Shown piece after piece: positions 9,617-17,896 of a DNA stretch of 64,000 nucleotides. The translations under genes were made by a program, and so were the position numbers. Under the pieces are notes generated by a model. It ran no database searches, was not told the DNA's origin, and saw only the letters and a list, made by a program, of their open reading frames with translations. Position 1 is the stretch's first letter. Each line of letters opens with the position of its first letter. The DNA lies in the NCBI GenBank assembly GCA_903938485.1, contig CAJADF010000108.1, positions 62,001-126,000 on the forward strand, written 5' to 3'. The DNA comes from an uncultured Methylococcaceae bacterium. Lineage in GTDB: Bacteria > Pseudomonadota > Gammaproteobacteria > Methylococcales > Methylomonadaceae.

Positions 9617-10419
9617 ATTTAATGCATTATTGGCGCGCCATGTGGGGCATTATTGGCCGAGAATTATGGCGCTTTATTACGCAACGCGAACGCTTTATCT
9701 CTGCTCTCGTTAGACCCTTAGTTTGGTTATTTGTGTTTGCAGCGGGCTTTAGGGCTGCTTTAGGCTTAGCCATAACCCCACCTTATGAAACTTATATCTT
9801 ATATGAGGTTTACATAACCCCCGGTCTGATAGGCATGATCCAGCTGTTTAATGGTATGCAAAGTTCGTTATCGATGGTTTATGACAGAGAAATGGGTAGC
9901 ATGCGCATCTTAATGGTTTGCCCCTTACCGCGCTGGTTTTTATTACTCAGCAAACTATTAGCTGGCACAGGTGTCTCTATCTTACAAGTGTATGTCTTTT
10001 TAATCATCGCTTGGTTTTATGATATTAGAGCACCTTTGGAAGGTTATGTATGGATACTACCGGCGTTAGTGTTATCAGGACTTATGTTAGGTGCACTGGG
10101 CTTACTCTTATCGACCTTTATCAAACAACTAGAAAACTTTGCGGGCGTGATGAACTTTGTTATCTTTCCGTTGTTTTTTATGTCTACCGCGTTATACCCC
10201 CTCTGGAAAATGAAAGAATCCAGTGTATTACTCAGCAAATTAGCAGAATATAATCCTTTTTCACAGGCTGTAGAAATGATCCGTTTTGCCTTATATGGTC
10301 AATTTGATCAACATGCGTTTTTATATACTTTAGGGGCTTTTACTGTGTTTATGGCAGCTGCTATATTAGGCTATAACCCATCAAAAGGCATGATGGTTAA
10401 AAAAGGCGGACCTAACTAA
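9613..10419 (+). CDS. PQQ-associated ABC-2 type permease
   Basis: 268 residues with about six predicted membrane helices and the ABC-2 membrane family pattern (YDREMGSMRILMVCPLPRWF cytoplasmic loop, then FPLFFMSTALYPLW). The start overlaps the ATPase stop by 4 nt, so the last three genes of the cassette are tightly coupled. It is the single permease and probably works as a homodimer. ABC-2 permeases usually export, which sits oddly with a periplasmic binding-protein-like partner; this is a recurring puzzle of the cassette. Confidence 0.85.
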   Translation: MNLMHYWRAMWGIIGRELWRFITQRERFISALVRPLVWLFVFAAGFRAALGLAITPPYETYILYEVYITPGLIGMIQLFNGMQSSLSMVYDREMGSMRILMVCPLPRWFLLLSKLLAGTGVSILQVYVFLIIAWFYDIRAPLEGYVWILPALVLSGLMLGALGLLLSTFIKQLENFAGVMNFVIFPLFFMSTALYPLWKMKESSVLLSKLAEYNPFSQAVEMIRFALYGQFDQHAFLYTLGAFTVFMAAAILGYNPSKGMMVKKGGPN

Positions 10420-10513
10420 AACCAGGCCCATATCATGATTTATATAAAAATCTACTAAAAAACCCTAATTTTTGACTTGAAAAGTTTTGTGTTTATGGTA
10501 AGTTTAGTGTTCT

Positions 10514-10544
10514 AGTAGGTTTATTTCCCGATTGACCACCTACT
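10514..10544. repeat. Inverted repeat AGTAGGT / ACCTACT
   Basis: Seven-base arms at 10514-10520 and 10538-10544 with a 17-nt spacer, in the 237-nt gap between the ABC permease and the next gene. No T-run follows, so it is more likely an operator or a weak structure than a terminator. No other element was recognised in this gap. Confidence 0.3.
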
Positions 10545-10656
10545 TTAGAATAAAAATAAACCAGTCAAAGACTGATAGTTGATTGATTAATAATGATTAA
10601 TTTGGCAACTGTTTATAATTATAAAAATAAATTTTAAACTACTGTGAGGATGAGAA

Positions 10657-11193
10657 ATGAGTACTGAAGAAAACACAAACCAAGAAGAAATCGTACAACA
10701 AGAAACGGTTGCAGCAACTGAATCTGTAGCTGCAACCGCTGCTGAAACAGCCTCAGCAGAGAGTGGTTTTCTAGCTTCCTTTTTAAGCTTAAAAGAATCA
10801 AACCCTAAAGTATTTTTTGGTGCTATTGGTGGTGTAATTCTTCTACTTATAATCATTTTAAGTTCTGGTGGTGACGGTAACAAACCCGCCCTTTCTGGTC
10901 CAGTTCTTAAAAACCTTGCAATTGGTCAACAATACACCTTAAAAAGCGCAAACGCTTATGATGCTAATGCTACTGTGCGTTTAGTATCAACTCCAGGTGC
11001 AATTGCAGCCTATGATGATACTGAAGAAGCTGACAGAAACGGTGCTTGCCAACACTTGCCACAAGGCACTCTAGTTTCTGTACTTGAATTTGCTGATGCA
11101 TACGGTAAACCAAAATCTTATTCTAAAGTAAGAGTAGAAGACGGTAGCTGTAAAGGTAATGAAGGTTGGGCTTTATCAATCGACATTCAATAA
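10657..11193 (+). CDS. Membrane-anchored protein with possible SH3-like C-terminal domain
   Basis: 178 residues, well placed ribosome-binding site (GAGGATGAGAA before ATG). Residues 1-40 are a Glu/Gln/Ala-rich, probably disordered cytoplasmic segment. Residues about 50-66 (VFFGAIGGVILLLIIIL) form one membrane helix. The C-terminal about 90 residues contain two cysteines (ACQHLP and GSCKGNEGW) and a beta-strand pattern ending EGWALSIDIQ that resembles bacterial SH3 domains. Function unknown. It stands alone, just upstream of the tRNA genes. Confidence 0.6.
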   Translation: MSTEENTNQEEIVQQETVAATESVAATAAETASAESGFLASFLSLKESNPKVFFGAIGGVILLLIIILSSGGDGNKPALSGPVLKNLAIGQQYTLKSANAYDANATVRLVSTPGAIAAYDDTEEADRNGACQHLPQGTLVSVLEFADAYGKPKSYSKVRVEDGSCKGNEGWALSIDIQ

Positions 11194-11201
11194 AATAGTG
11201 T

Positions 11202-11229
11202 TTGACAGGTTTTATTTATTGTATATAAT
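11202..11229 (+). promoter_or_regulatory. Sigma-70 promoter of the tRNA-Gly gene
   Basis: Perfect TTGACA at 11202-11207 and perfect TATAAT at 11224-11229 with a 16-nt spacer, ending 17 nt before the tRNA-Gly 5' end. This is the best sigma-70 consensus seen in the window, as expected for a stable-RNA gene. Confidence 0.85.
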
Positions 11230-11246
11230 ACTCGAATAAATTCTGT

Positions 11247-11321
11247 GCGGGAATAGCTCAGTGGTAGAGCACAACCTTGCCAAGGTTGGGGTCGCGAGTT
11301 CGAGCCTCGTTTCCCGCTCCA
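11247..11321 (+). tRNA. tRNA-Gly (anticodon GCC)
   Basis: Seven-base acceptor stem GCGGGAA/TTCCCGC, D-loop AGCTCAGTGGTAGAGC, anticodon loop CTTGCCAAG (GCC), T-arm with GTTCGAGCC, discriminator T and encoded CCA. All expected paired regions can be formed. Confidence 0.96.
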
Positions 11322-11331
11322 AATTCTAAAT

Positions 11332-11361
11332 AAAAAAGCCGCGATTATTTGCGGCTTTTTT
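11332..11361. terminator. Intrinsic terminator between tRNA-Gly and tRNA-Cys
   Basis: Arms AAAAAAGCCGC and GCGGCTTTTTT around an 8-nt loop, followed by a T tract; symmetrical, so it could act in both directions. It lies between two tRNA genes that are usually co-transcribed. Confidence 0.75.
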
Positions 11362-11374
11362 ATTTCTCTTATAT

Positions 11375-11448
11375 GGCTGCGTAGCAAAACGGTTATGCAG
11401 TGGCCTGCAAAGCCATCTACGGCGGTTCGACTCCGCCCGCAGCCTCCA
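11375..11448 (+). tRNA. tRNA-Cys (anticodon GCA)
   Basis: Acceptor GGCTGCG pairs with CGCAGCC, the anticodon loop is CTGCAAA (GCA), the T-arm contains GGTTCGACTCC, and discriminator T is followed by CCA. The order Gly(GCC)-Cys(GCA) is the same as glyW-cysT in enterobacteria, but the third gene (Leu) is missing: a minus-strand coding region ends 8 nt downstream. Confidence 0.95.
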
Positions 11449-11455
11449 TCAGATG

Positions 11456-13009
11456 CTATCTCACTAGCAATTGCGGTCCAAACGCCTCAACAATAACATG
11501 TCTGTAGTGCTCTGACTTTGCAGTCTGTAAATGCTCTAAAGGATTTAAATTATCTGTCAGAATAACGCCCTTAGAATTATCTAATGGTAATTTTCTTTTA
11601 ATTAACCAGTCTTTTTGTTCTACTGTTAATTCAGAAGCATTAATATCTAAAGACTGCATACTAGCCAAGAAAATAAAATCGTTAAAGTCTTCACCTAACT
11701 CAGAAATAAAGAACTGCTGATGCTTAAAAGATTGCTCTAAGGTCTTAGAAACCGCCGCTAAAGATGCGTTATGCCCACCTTCATAAAAAGCCACGAAATT
11801 TAACGCTAAGATACCTTTTTCTGATAACAGTCCACGTAATTGATTTAATGTCTCCACGGTTAATAAATGCGCTGGCTCTGAACCACCTGTAAAACAATCA
11901 TGAATAATTAGATCGTACGGACCTTTTAAATGCCGTATTTCATAACGTGCGTCACCTATAATATTTTGGCCGGAAGCTTTAAACCCAAAATAATCCGTTG
12001 CTGCTTGCGCGACTGCAGGATCAATTTCTAAGGTATCCACTTCCATACCATATTTATTACGCAAAACATCAACCATCTTACCCGCACCCAAACCCACAAT
12101 TAATGCTCGATGCATATTTGGCGCTAAAGCCGGCAATAACCCGACAATATTTTGATATGTCAACTTGTTTTCACCCGTTGAGATACCCTCCGCTCCAATT
12201 GCAGAGGCATCAGAAGTTAATACTCTTAGATCATTAGTTTTATGGTCAATAACACGAACCCATCCATATAAACTTTCATGTTCAGATTTAATTTCAAATT
12301 TACTAGTAGGATCATAAACATGGCCTGCGTCAGATATTTTGGGTACTAAACTAAGACCTACAACAGCAATTAAAATAGCAGGCAATATTGCCGCTTTACT
12401 GTCTAAATATTGTTGTTCAAAAAAGGCCACTACCACAGCCAATATCAACAAGATAACACCCACGCCAATAAAAATCTCTCTAGAACCTAACAGAGGAAAC
12501 AAGAAAAAACCTAACACCAAAGTACCCACGACACTACCCAAAGTACTTACCGCATAAAGCGTACCAGCACTTGAAGCTACGCCTTCTAAACGAGAGGTAC
12601 CCAATTTAATCGCAAAAGGCCCCACCATTCCTAACATGGTTAAGCTAGGTAAAAATAATACTAAGGCACTAACAAACGCACCTGCTCTTAAACCTAATGG
12701 ATCTGTCGCTAATAAGACTGGACGTGTGATCCAAGGAATAATAAGCGTTAAAAAAGCCGCCAAGGCAATAATCAAAGACAAGCCAGTGCGTTTTGCACTG
12801 TCTGCCCACTTACCACCGACAAAATAGCCGATAGCTAAGGCGATCATCGTTACCGAAATTAAAGATGACCAAACATACAAACTCGCCCCATAAAATGGCG
12901 CAATCATCCGTGTACCTAACAGCTCGATGACCATTACTGCTGATCCGGTCATAAAAACGGTCAAAAAAAGACCGACCCGCCCACTAGCTTGGAGAGGTGT
13001 ATTGCTCAT
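11456..13009 (-). CDS. Fused membrane protein / spermidine-synthase-like protein
   Basis: 517 residues. The N-terminal half (about 1-230) has seven or eight membrane helices of the type 'GSAVMVIELLGTRMIAPFYG' found in fused MFS/spermidine synthase proteins. The C-terminal half is a SAM-type Rossmann domain with GLGAGKMVDVL (about 305-315) and YDLIIHDCFTGGSEPAHL (about 366-383). In true spermidine synthases the latter motif is DxTDPxGPA; its aspartates are not conserved here, so polyamine synthesis is unlikely and the activity is open. It follows the DUF3570 gene by 55 nt on the same strand and may be the last gene of that run. Confidence 0.8.
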   Translation of the reverse strand: MSNTPLQASGRVGLFLTVFMTGSAVMVIELLGTRMIAPFYGASLYVWSSLISVTMIALAIGYFVGGKWADSAKRTGLSLIIALAAFLTLIIPWITRPVLLATDPLGLRAGAFVSALVLFLPSLTMLGMVGPFAIKLGTSRLEGVASSAGTLYAVSTLGSVVGTLVLGFFLFPLLGSREIFIGVGVILLILAVVVAFFEQQYLDSKAAILPAILIAVVGLSLVPKISDAGHVYDPTSKFEIKSEHESLYGWVRVIDHKTNDLRVLTSDASAIGAEGISTGENKLTYQNIVGLLPALAPNMHRALIVGLGAGKMVDVLRNKYGMEVDTLEIDPAVAQAATDYFGFKASGQNIIGDARYEIRHLKGPYDLIIHDCFTGGSEPAHLLTVETLNQLRGLLSEKGILALNFVAFYEGGHNASLAAVSKTLEQSFKHQQFFISELGEDFNDFIFLASMQSLDINASELTVEQKDWLIKRKLPLDNSKGVILTDNLNPLEHLQTAKSEHYRHVIVEAFGPQLLVR

Positions 13010-13064
13010 TGTGATTACTCGCTTGTGTTATAAAATAAAGAATAGATGCTAGAACTATATGTGA

Positions 13065-15665
13065 CTAAAACATATAGCTCCAAGTTGCTGATAAAGCGCC
13101 ATCGCGATTTAATTGATAACCGTTTACATCGGTACTGACCGGTTCCAACCACTCAACGCTTAAATTGTTACCCACCAAATTACCACTCGGTACAAACGCA
13201 TTAAGACCAAACCCCACATCCCAATAGCGCCCACCGTAATTCCTGGGATAATCCATAGGACCTAATGCCTGAACCAAGCCATTGTAGTGATTTTTAATTT
13301 TTCCCTGCTCGGTATAAACACCTCTAACAGAAGATGATAACCAGCTAAACAAGTTGTAACTGCCCCAAGCCGTTGACTGAAATACATCACCCAATGCATA
13401 ACCAGAAGAGTTTCTTTCTTGTAACCGTTGCGTACCACCTACTTGCGCACCCCAAGACCAATCCTCCCAATGTCCGGTATAGGTTAAATTGGATTTAAAA
13501 TCCCAAGTGCCACTGCCTAACTGCATACCATAATCATTAAAACCACCATCAACCTGGTGGTTACGACGTAACATATTATCAATAGAACCAGTAGGCGCAG
13601 TGGTGCCAACTGTTAAATGCACATGATTATTTGAGGTATTCCATAATTTAAATAAAGCATACATACCCGTATCACCCACACCACCCGTACTATGACCTGC
13701 ATCAATATGATGAGTGATATGACTTAATTTATTACCATTTGGATCCAAATGATAATCTAAGGGTTTAGCAATTTGCCGCATAGACATATTCATATCTACA
13801 AACTGTGGCATTAACATTAGATTTAACCAATCCGTGGGTGCATACATTAAATCTAACATATGCATATTCATGTTCATTTCTTTAGGCACAATAAAGCATT
13901 TATCGATAGGTGCAGAACTACAGCCCTGATTAACTATACTAGAGTCTGCAACGGCATGAGTGCCTTGTAAGATGGAACCCGCTTGCGTATCGCGCATATA
14001 ACGATAGCCCACCATAAACTTTCCGGGTTTATCCAACATATGTCCAAACATCACACCTGCAGGAATTGGAGCGCCATGATCATGATCATGTTCACCCTGA
14101 CCTTCAGTCGCAATACTGTGACTTAAGGACGCTAAATTAACTTTAATAGCGGCGTTTACAACATAATAATTAAAATTAGCGTAACTGCCTTCACCACCAC
14201 CGCCCATCTTTAAACCACCATCATGGGTGTAATACTCAAAACCTGTTTCTAGCATCACGCTTTTAGAGAACTTTTTAGTTAAAGAAACCCCACCACTTAA
14301 AGCACCAAAACCTGATAAGCGTTGATCACTGGAATAATAACTAGGTAGCTTTAAGTAATCTGGACTGGGCTTACCCGTTGTACCAGAAATACTTTTTTGG
14401 TTAATCAACAGATAAGGCGTATAAAAATCTGCGGCATCTTGTGAGTAATAACGCACTCTTGGCGTTAATGTCCACCCAGAACCCAAAGGCTGCATCCAAT
14501 CACTCTCAAATGTGTGAGAAGTAATCCCCCAGTCATCAGATGAAAAATGATAATCAAAGTGCAGGGCCGCATCCAGTGGCTTTATATACTGAACAAACCG
14601 ACTACTCACATTAAATTGATTCCTAATAGTAGGGCGCTTTTCTAAAAAAGCTTTTACATCTGCAGTAACAATATTAGCCGGTCGACCATCGCCAAAGTAG
14701 TTTTTACCATCGCCTAAAGGATCAATGAGATCAGGTACCTGATTAGGATCAATGAAGCCAACTTCGACCACTTTATAAGGGTTTGCCATATAGCCAATGG
14801 CATGACTATATCCTAAACCCGCTTGAATTATTGAACTCTCACCCAGTACCTGCGTTAATCCAATATTAGGCGCCCAATCCTCTCTAGCTGCCTGTATTCG
14901 CCCACCAGTTAGATAATTATGAAAATTACCTGAACTCACATAAGCCGTTTTATCAATATAAGGGCTAGCATCATGATCTAAAAGTGCATTGGTATAACTA
15001 CTGGTATAGCTTAAACCTAGATTTAAACTGGTTAGTTTTTGATTAAAATCAAATCTAGACCCTACATTACCAAAATTAGATTCATAATCTCTTTCAACAG
15101 AAGTTCCTCCACCAACATTTAATGCCGCATCATCCCACTCATAACCCAAATTAAAATCGCCTTGCTTTCTTGTTTCTGGTGAGGCGACAGAAATGGTATG
15201 GACCAACTGATTATTTGCAGAAAATAATGGAAAACCATCAGGTGTATAACCTATGGGCTTTTGAGCCTGCCAGTTATTTTTATTAACATAATAACTACCC
15301 GTAATAATCGGCGAAGCACCGCTAACAACACCTTTAGTTTCTAGTGCTTTATTGCCACCCAATATAAGAGGCGCAGTTGCAATTGGCGTTGCACCCGACC
15401 AAGTATCTTGGGTATATTTAAATGCGAACTTAACTCGATCTGACAAAGTTAACTTTGCCCCACCGTTTATACTGTTAACTTCAATAGGTTTTTTTGTATT
15501 TGGTACACCACCCAAATTTCTTTTACCCTCTTGATATCGACTAAACTGAAAATCAAACTCATCATCTTCAGCCGCACTTACGACAGGACACACTAAACCG
15601 GGTAATAACAAAGCGGCAGCGGTTAATACTTGAAGACTGGTTTTTTTAACTTTAATAACAGCCAC
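13065..15665 (-). CDS. DUF3570 outer-membrane beta-barrel protein with Met/His-rich C-terminal half
   Basis: About 866 residues. The start is uncertain: no ATG gives a signal peptide. A GTG at 15665 or an ATT at 15656, both inside the end of the DUF4266 gene, would give the signal sequence VKKTSLQVLTAAALLLPGLV. The N-terminal half matches DUF3570 (EFDFQFSRYQEGKRN, repeated amphipathic strands). The C-terminal half is a second barrel-like domain resembling transporter-annotated porins, with clusters EHDHDHGAPIPAGVMFGHM and EMNMNMHMLDLMYAPTDW. It ends in WSYMF, an aromatic C-terminus as in outer-membrane proteins. The Met and His clusters suggest metal binding, possibly copper (inference). Twice the usual DUF3570 length, so it looks like a fusion. 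Confidence 0.75.
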   Translation of the reverse strand: MAVIKVKKTSLQVLTAAALLLPGLVCPVVSAAEDDEFDFQFSRYQEGKRNLGGVPNTKKPIEVNSINGGAKLTLSDRVKFAFKYTQDTWSGATPIATAPLILGGNKALETKGVVSGASPIITGSYYVNKNNWQAQKPIGYTPDGFPLFSANNQLVHTISVASPETRKQGDFNLGYEWDDAALNVGGGTSVERDYESNFGNVGSRFDFNQKLTSLNLGLSYTSSYTNALLDHDASPYIDKTAYVSSGNFHNYLTGGRIQAAREDWAPNIGLTQVLGESSIIQAGLGYSHAIGYMANPYKVVEVGFIDPNQVPDLIDPLGDGKNYFGDGRPANIVTADVKAFLEKRPTIRNQFNVSSRFVQYIKPLDAALHFDYHFSSDDWGITSHTFESDWMQPLGSGWTLTPRVRYYSQDAADFYTPYLLINQKSISGTTGKPSPDYLKLPSYYSSDQRLSGFGALSGGVSLTKKFSKSVMLETGFEYYTHDGGLKMGGGGEGSYANFNYYVVNAAIKVNLASLSHSIATEGQGEHDHDHGAPIPAGVMFGHMLDKPGKFMVGYRYMRDTQAGSILQGTHAVADSSIVNQGCSSAPIDKCFIVPKEMNMNMHMLDLMYAPTDWLNLMLMPQFVDMNMSMRQIAKPLDYHLDPNGNKLSHITHHIDAGHSTGGVGDTGMYALFKLWNTSNNHVHLTVGTTAPTGSIDNMLRRNHQVDGGFNDYGMQLGSGTWDFKSNLTYTGHWEDWSWGAQVGGTQRLQERNSSGYALGDVFQSTAWGSYNLFSWLSSSVRGVYTEQGKIKNHYNGLVQALGPMDYPRNYGGRYWDVGFGLNAFVPSGNLVGNNLSVEWLEPVSTDVNGYQLNRDGALSATWSYMF

Positions 15666-15897
15666 AACCACCACCACTACTTGAACTGGTGCCTGATCCG
15701 GCTTCTCGACTACCAAAATTATGTGCACGCATCTCATTTAACAAAGGAAAAGCGTCTATTGCCATTTGTGGTTTAGCTAAATTTCTTCGTTCCCAGGGCT
15801 CTAAATGCACACACGCAATACAATTTAGACTCAGGAAAATCACCAGCAATAATCTGAAACATCTAAAATGTATTTTTAAAGCCAAGAACCTAATCAT
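15652..15897 (-). CDS. DUF4266 small lipoprotein with C-terminal CGC tail
   Basis: 81 residues. A hydrophobic N-terminus ends in a lipobox-like LNCIAC, so it is probably lipid-anchored. The conserved 'LEPWERRNLAKPQMA' block and the C-terminal SSSSGGGCGCY tail are hallmarks of DUF4266. Family genes regularly sit between a TlpA-type thioredoxin and a DUF3570 gene, as here (27 nt after the thioredoxin, overlapping the DUF3570 start). The Gly-Cys-Gly-Cys tail could be a metal or thiol-exchange site, or a modification target; this is inference. Confidence 0.85.
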   Translation of the reverse strand: MIRFLALKIHFRCFRLLLVIFLSLNCIACVHLEPWERRNLAKPQMAIDAFPLLNEMRAHNFGSREAGSGTSSSSGGGCGCY

Positions 15898-15924
15898 ATT
15901 GAATCTTGCCGTTTTATTAACTAA

Positions 15925-16434
15925 TTATGGATTCGAGGTCTGTTCAGCCAATAATTTTTCAGCTAAAGCCCTAAACTCAAGCGCTTCACCCGGTCTAAAA
16001 CCTATGTGCACGTGCCTAATAAAACCATTTCTATCTATTAAATATGACGACGGCATGGCTTTAAGCTCAAATTGTTTAGCACAATGCTGTTCCGAATCAG
16101 ACGCAATAATAAAATCAGCGGGTTGTTGCTCTAAAAATTGTCTAGATTCCTCTAAATTCTCATCTAAATTTACGCCAATCACTTCTAAGCCCTGGGCCTT
16201 AAGATCTCGACTTAAATTATTCATAAACGGAAAAGAAGTGGCGCATGGCCCACACCATGACGCCCAAAAATCCACATAAACCACCTTTCCTTTAAATTGT
16301 TGTAAATTTATGGTTTGTGAATTACTTAATGATGTTAATTCGCATTGTGGGGCTGGCCTTGGTAAATCTGAAGCCAGTGACACCCTCAAAAAGAATAAAA
16401 CCGTAATAATGCCGAAAAATCTAACTGCAATCAT
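15925..16434 (-). CDS. TlpA/ResA-like secreted thioredoxin
   Basis: 169 residues. N-terminal signal (about 1-21), then a peroxiredoxin/TlpA fold with VYVDFWASWCGPCATSFPFM; the active-site CGPC is at 61-64. The cis-proline region KAMPSSYLIDRNG is intact. Such proteins reduce disulfides in the periplasm, for example to prepare cysteines for metal or haem loading. Its partner is probably the DUF4266 lipoprotein encoded 27 nt downstream. Confidence 0.85.
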   Translation of the reverse strand: MIAVRFFGIITVLFFLRVSLASDLPRPAPQCELTSLSNSQTINLQQFKGKVVYVDFWASWCGPCATSFPFMNNLSRDLKAQGLEVIGVNLDENLEESRQFLEQQPADFIIASDSEQHCAKQFELKAMPSSYLIDRNGFIRHVHIGFRPGEALEFRALAEKLLAEQTSNP

Positions 16435-16481
16435 TTAATATTTTATATCTATGTTAATCGGCAAAATACCTAATCTTAAAC

Positions 16482-16976
16482 TTATTGATTTTGCAATACT
16501 GTCAAAGGAAGGCTAGTACCTGTATGTTGACCTGAAGCATCTTGACAATGGTAACCCAATGTATAATTTTTGACACCCGCAGCACTATGATTAATAGTTA
16601 TAAAAAACTGTACATCTTGTGCATCAGCACCGATTACAGTCAATATTTTAGAAGGACTGGCCACACCATCTCCACCCGTTGGATCAGTTACGGTGGTCGC
16701 CTTACCATAACCCGGCGTATAGATCGCAGCACTTGCACTCAATTTACCGCCAGCGGCCGTACCGTCGTTAATTTGAATAAACATTTGATGCGTCGGACTT
16801 TGTGAAGCAGCCGTTGAATCACTAAAGCAATCAACTCTTAATAAATCGGTGGCACCCGCACCCGCGGGCGCTCCTAAACTACTAACAAAGTCATGAGCTA
16901 AAACAGTCGAGGTATAACTGCTAGCAATAAGAATAGCACTTGAAATTAATGTAGCTTGTATATGTTTTAGTTTCAT
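16482..16976 (-). CDS. Secreted protein of unknown family with predicted N-terminal histidine
   Basis: 164 residues, good ribosome-binding site (AGGAAG). The signal peptide ends STVLA and the predicted mature protein starts HDFVSSLGAP (His28). Two cysteines (RVDCFSD and YHCQDA) could form one disulfide; the rest is beta-rich and Ser/Thr/Gly-rich. Several His residues (HQMF, INHS, YHC, QHT) remain. No family recognised. An exposed N-terminal His is the hallmark of histidine-brace copper proteins, but many other proteins share it by chance. Gap to the upstream gene is 25 nt. Confidence 0.65.
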   Translation of the reverse strand: MKLKHIQATLISSAILIASSYTSTVLAHDFVSSLGAPAGAGATDLLRVDCFSDSTAASQSPTHQMFIQINDGTAAGGKLSASAAIYTPGYGKATTVTDPTGGDGVASPSKILTVIGADAQDVQFFITINHSAAGVKNYTLGYHCQDASGQHTGTSLPLTVLQNQ

Positions 16977-17001
16977 TATCGACTTCCTATGAATAATTTT
17001 G

Positions 17002-17859
17002 TTATTGTTTAATTTTATTTTCTATTGCCAATTTAGCTTTTGCTAGATCCCGAACATTACTATCTTCATCATTAAGCGCTTGTTGCAATATCCATGGATT
17101 ATCTCCACTGTTATCAACAGCCATTAAACGAACATCAGCACTACTATCTGTCATAGCTTGCTCAAGAAAAGGCAGTTTATTTTCTTGGTCCTGTCTAATT
17201 AAACCATAGAGGGCTTGTGCTCTTACGCCAGGATTAGCATCTGACAACGTTTTTTTTAAGAGGTTATAAACCTTTATATCACCTAGCTGACCTTCAATAG
17301 CTAAACGCTCTATTGCGTTCATTCTTAACTCTGGATCATTTGCTTCCTGCAGAAGTCTGCTGGTATTAGCATAGAGACTATCATCATTAAGCACACTGAT
17401 ATTAGTGTTTTTTTCTTCCGTATTTTTAAAAGGCGTAGATAAATTTGTTAGGGGTAAAAACCAAACCTCTGCAACTTGACCAGAATTACTTAATTTATTG
17501 TTATACCTATATATTAGGTTACTTCCTTTCCCTGTAACACATAATAAAACCGTCTTTAAATCACCATTGCAACTAGAACTAATTTGCTCTATTGATAAAT
17601 TTGAATAATGAATAGCTATCCCTGTTTTAAGCGTTAGTTTTTTTAAAACTTGTTCAATTGTTGCATCTTTAAAACTAAGTTGTAATCTATTAGTCTTATT
17701 ACCTAACGCCTGAACATCAACATATGACCCCAACTGATTAAATGAAGTCCTTTGCGTATCAGTTTGTGCAATAACACAATTTGTAACCAATACTAAATAT
17801 AAATTAATTAAAAATTTATATCGCTTATCGATCTTAAATAACCCATAAGAAACCTTCAT
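17002..17859 (-). CDS. Secreted HEAT-repeat protein with STN-like N-terminal domain
   Basis: 285 residues from the ATG at 17859; the open frame extends further upstream but into the preceding VPLPA-CTERM gene. Signal/anchor at about 10-30 (FLINLYLVLVTNCVIAQT). Residues about 50-90 (LQLSFKDATIEQVLKKLTLK) resemble the STN/secretin N0 fold. The C-terminal half contains helical HEAT-like units (DPELRMNAIERLAIEG, NPGVRAQALYGLIRQD, SADVRLMAVDNSGD, DSNVRDLAKAKLAIE). HEAT units usually mediate protein contacts. It lies 37 nt downstream of a VPLPA-CTERM gene. Confidence 0.7.
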   Translation of the reverse strand: MKVSYGLFKIDKRYKFLINLYLVLVTNCVIAQTDTQRTSFNQLGSYVDVQALGNKTNRLQLSFKDATIEQVLKKLTLKTGIAIHYSNLSIEQISSSCNGDLKTVLLCVTGKGSNLIYRYNNKLSNSGQVAEVWFLPLTNLSTPFKNTEEKNTNISVLNDDSLYANTSRLLQEANDPELRMNAIERLAIEGQLGDIKVYNLLKKTLSDANPGVRAQALYGLIRQDQENKLPFLEQAMTDSSADVRLMAVDNSGDNPWILQQALNDEDSNVRDLAKAKLAIENKIKQ

Positions 17860-17896
17860 AGCAGAATTGTTAGCTAAAAACGATAAAACTACATCT

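Noticed and set aside
11456..13009. Assignment as spermidine synthase speE
   Set aside because: The DxTDPxGPA-type substrate motif is not conserved and the membrane half is foreign to true SpeE.
13055..13077. Terminator after the DUF3570 gene (CTATATGT/ACATATAG)
   Set aside because: The stem is short and AT-rich, overlaps the stop codon and lacks a T tract on the complement.
15689..16279. 196-codon plus-strand frame opposite the thioredoxin and DUF4266 genes
   Set aside because: It is the mirror of two clear minus-strand genes with CGPC and lipobox motifs and shows no domain.
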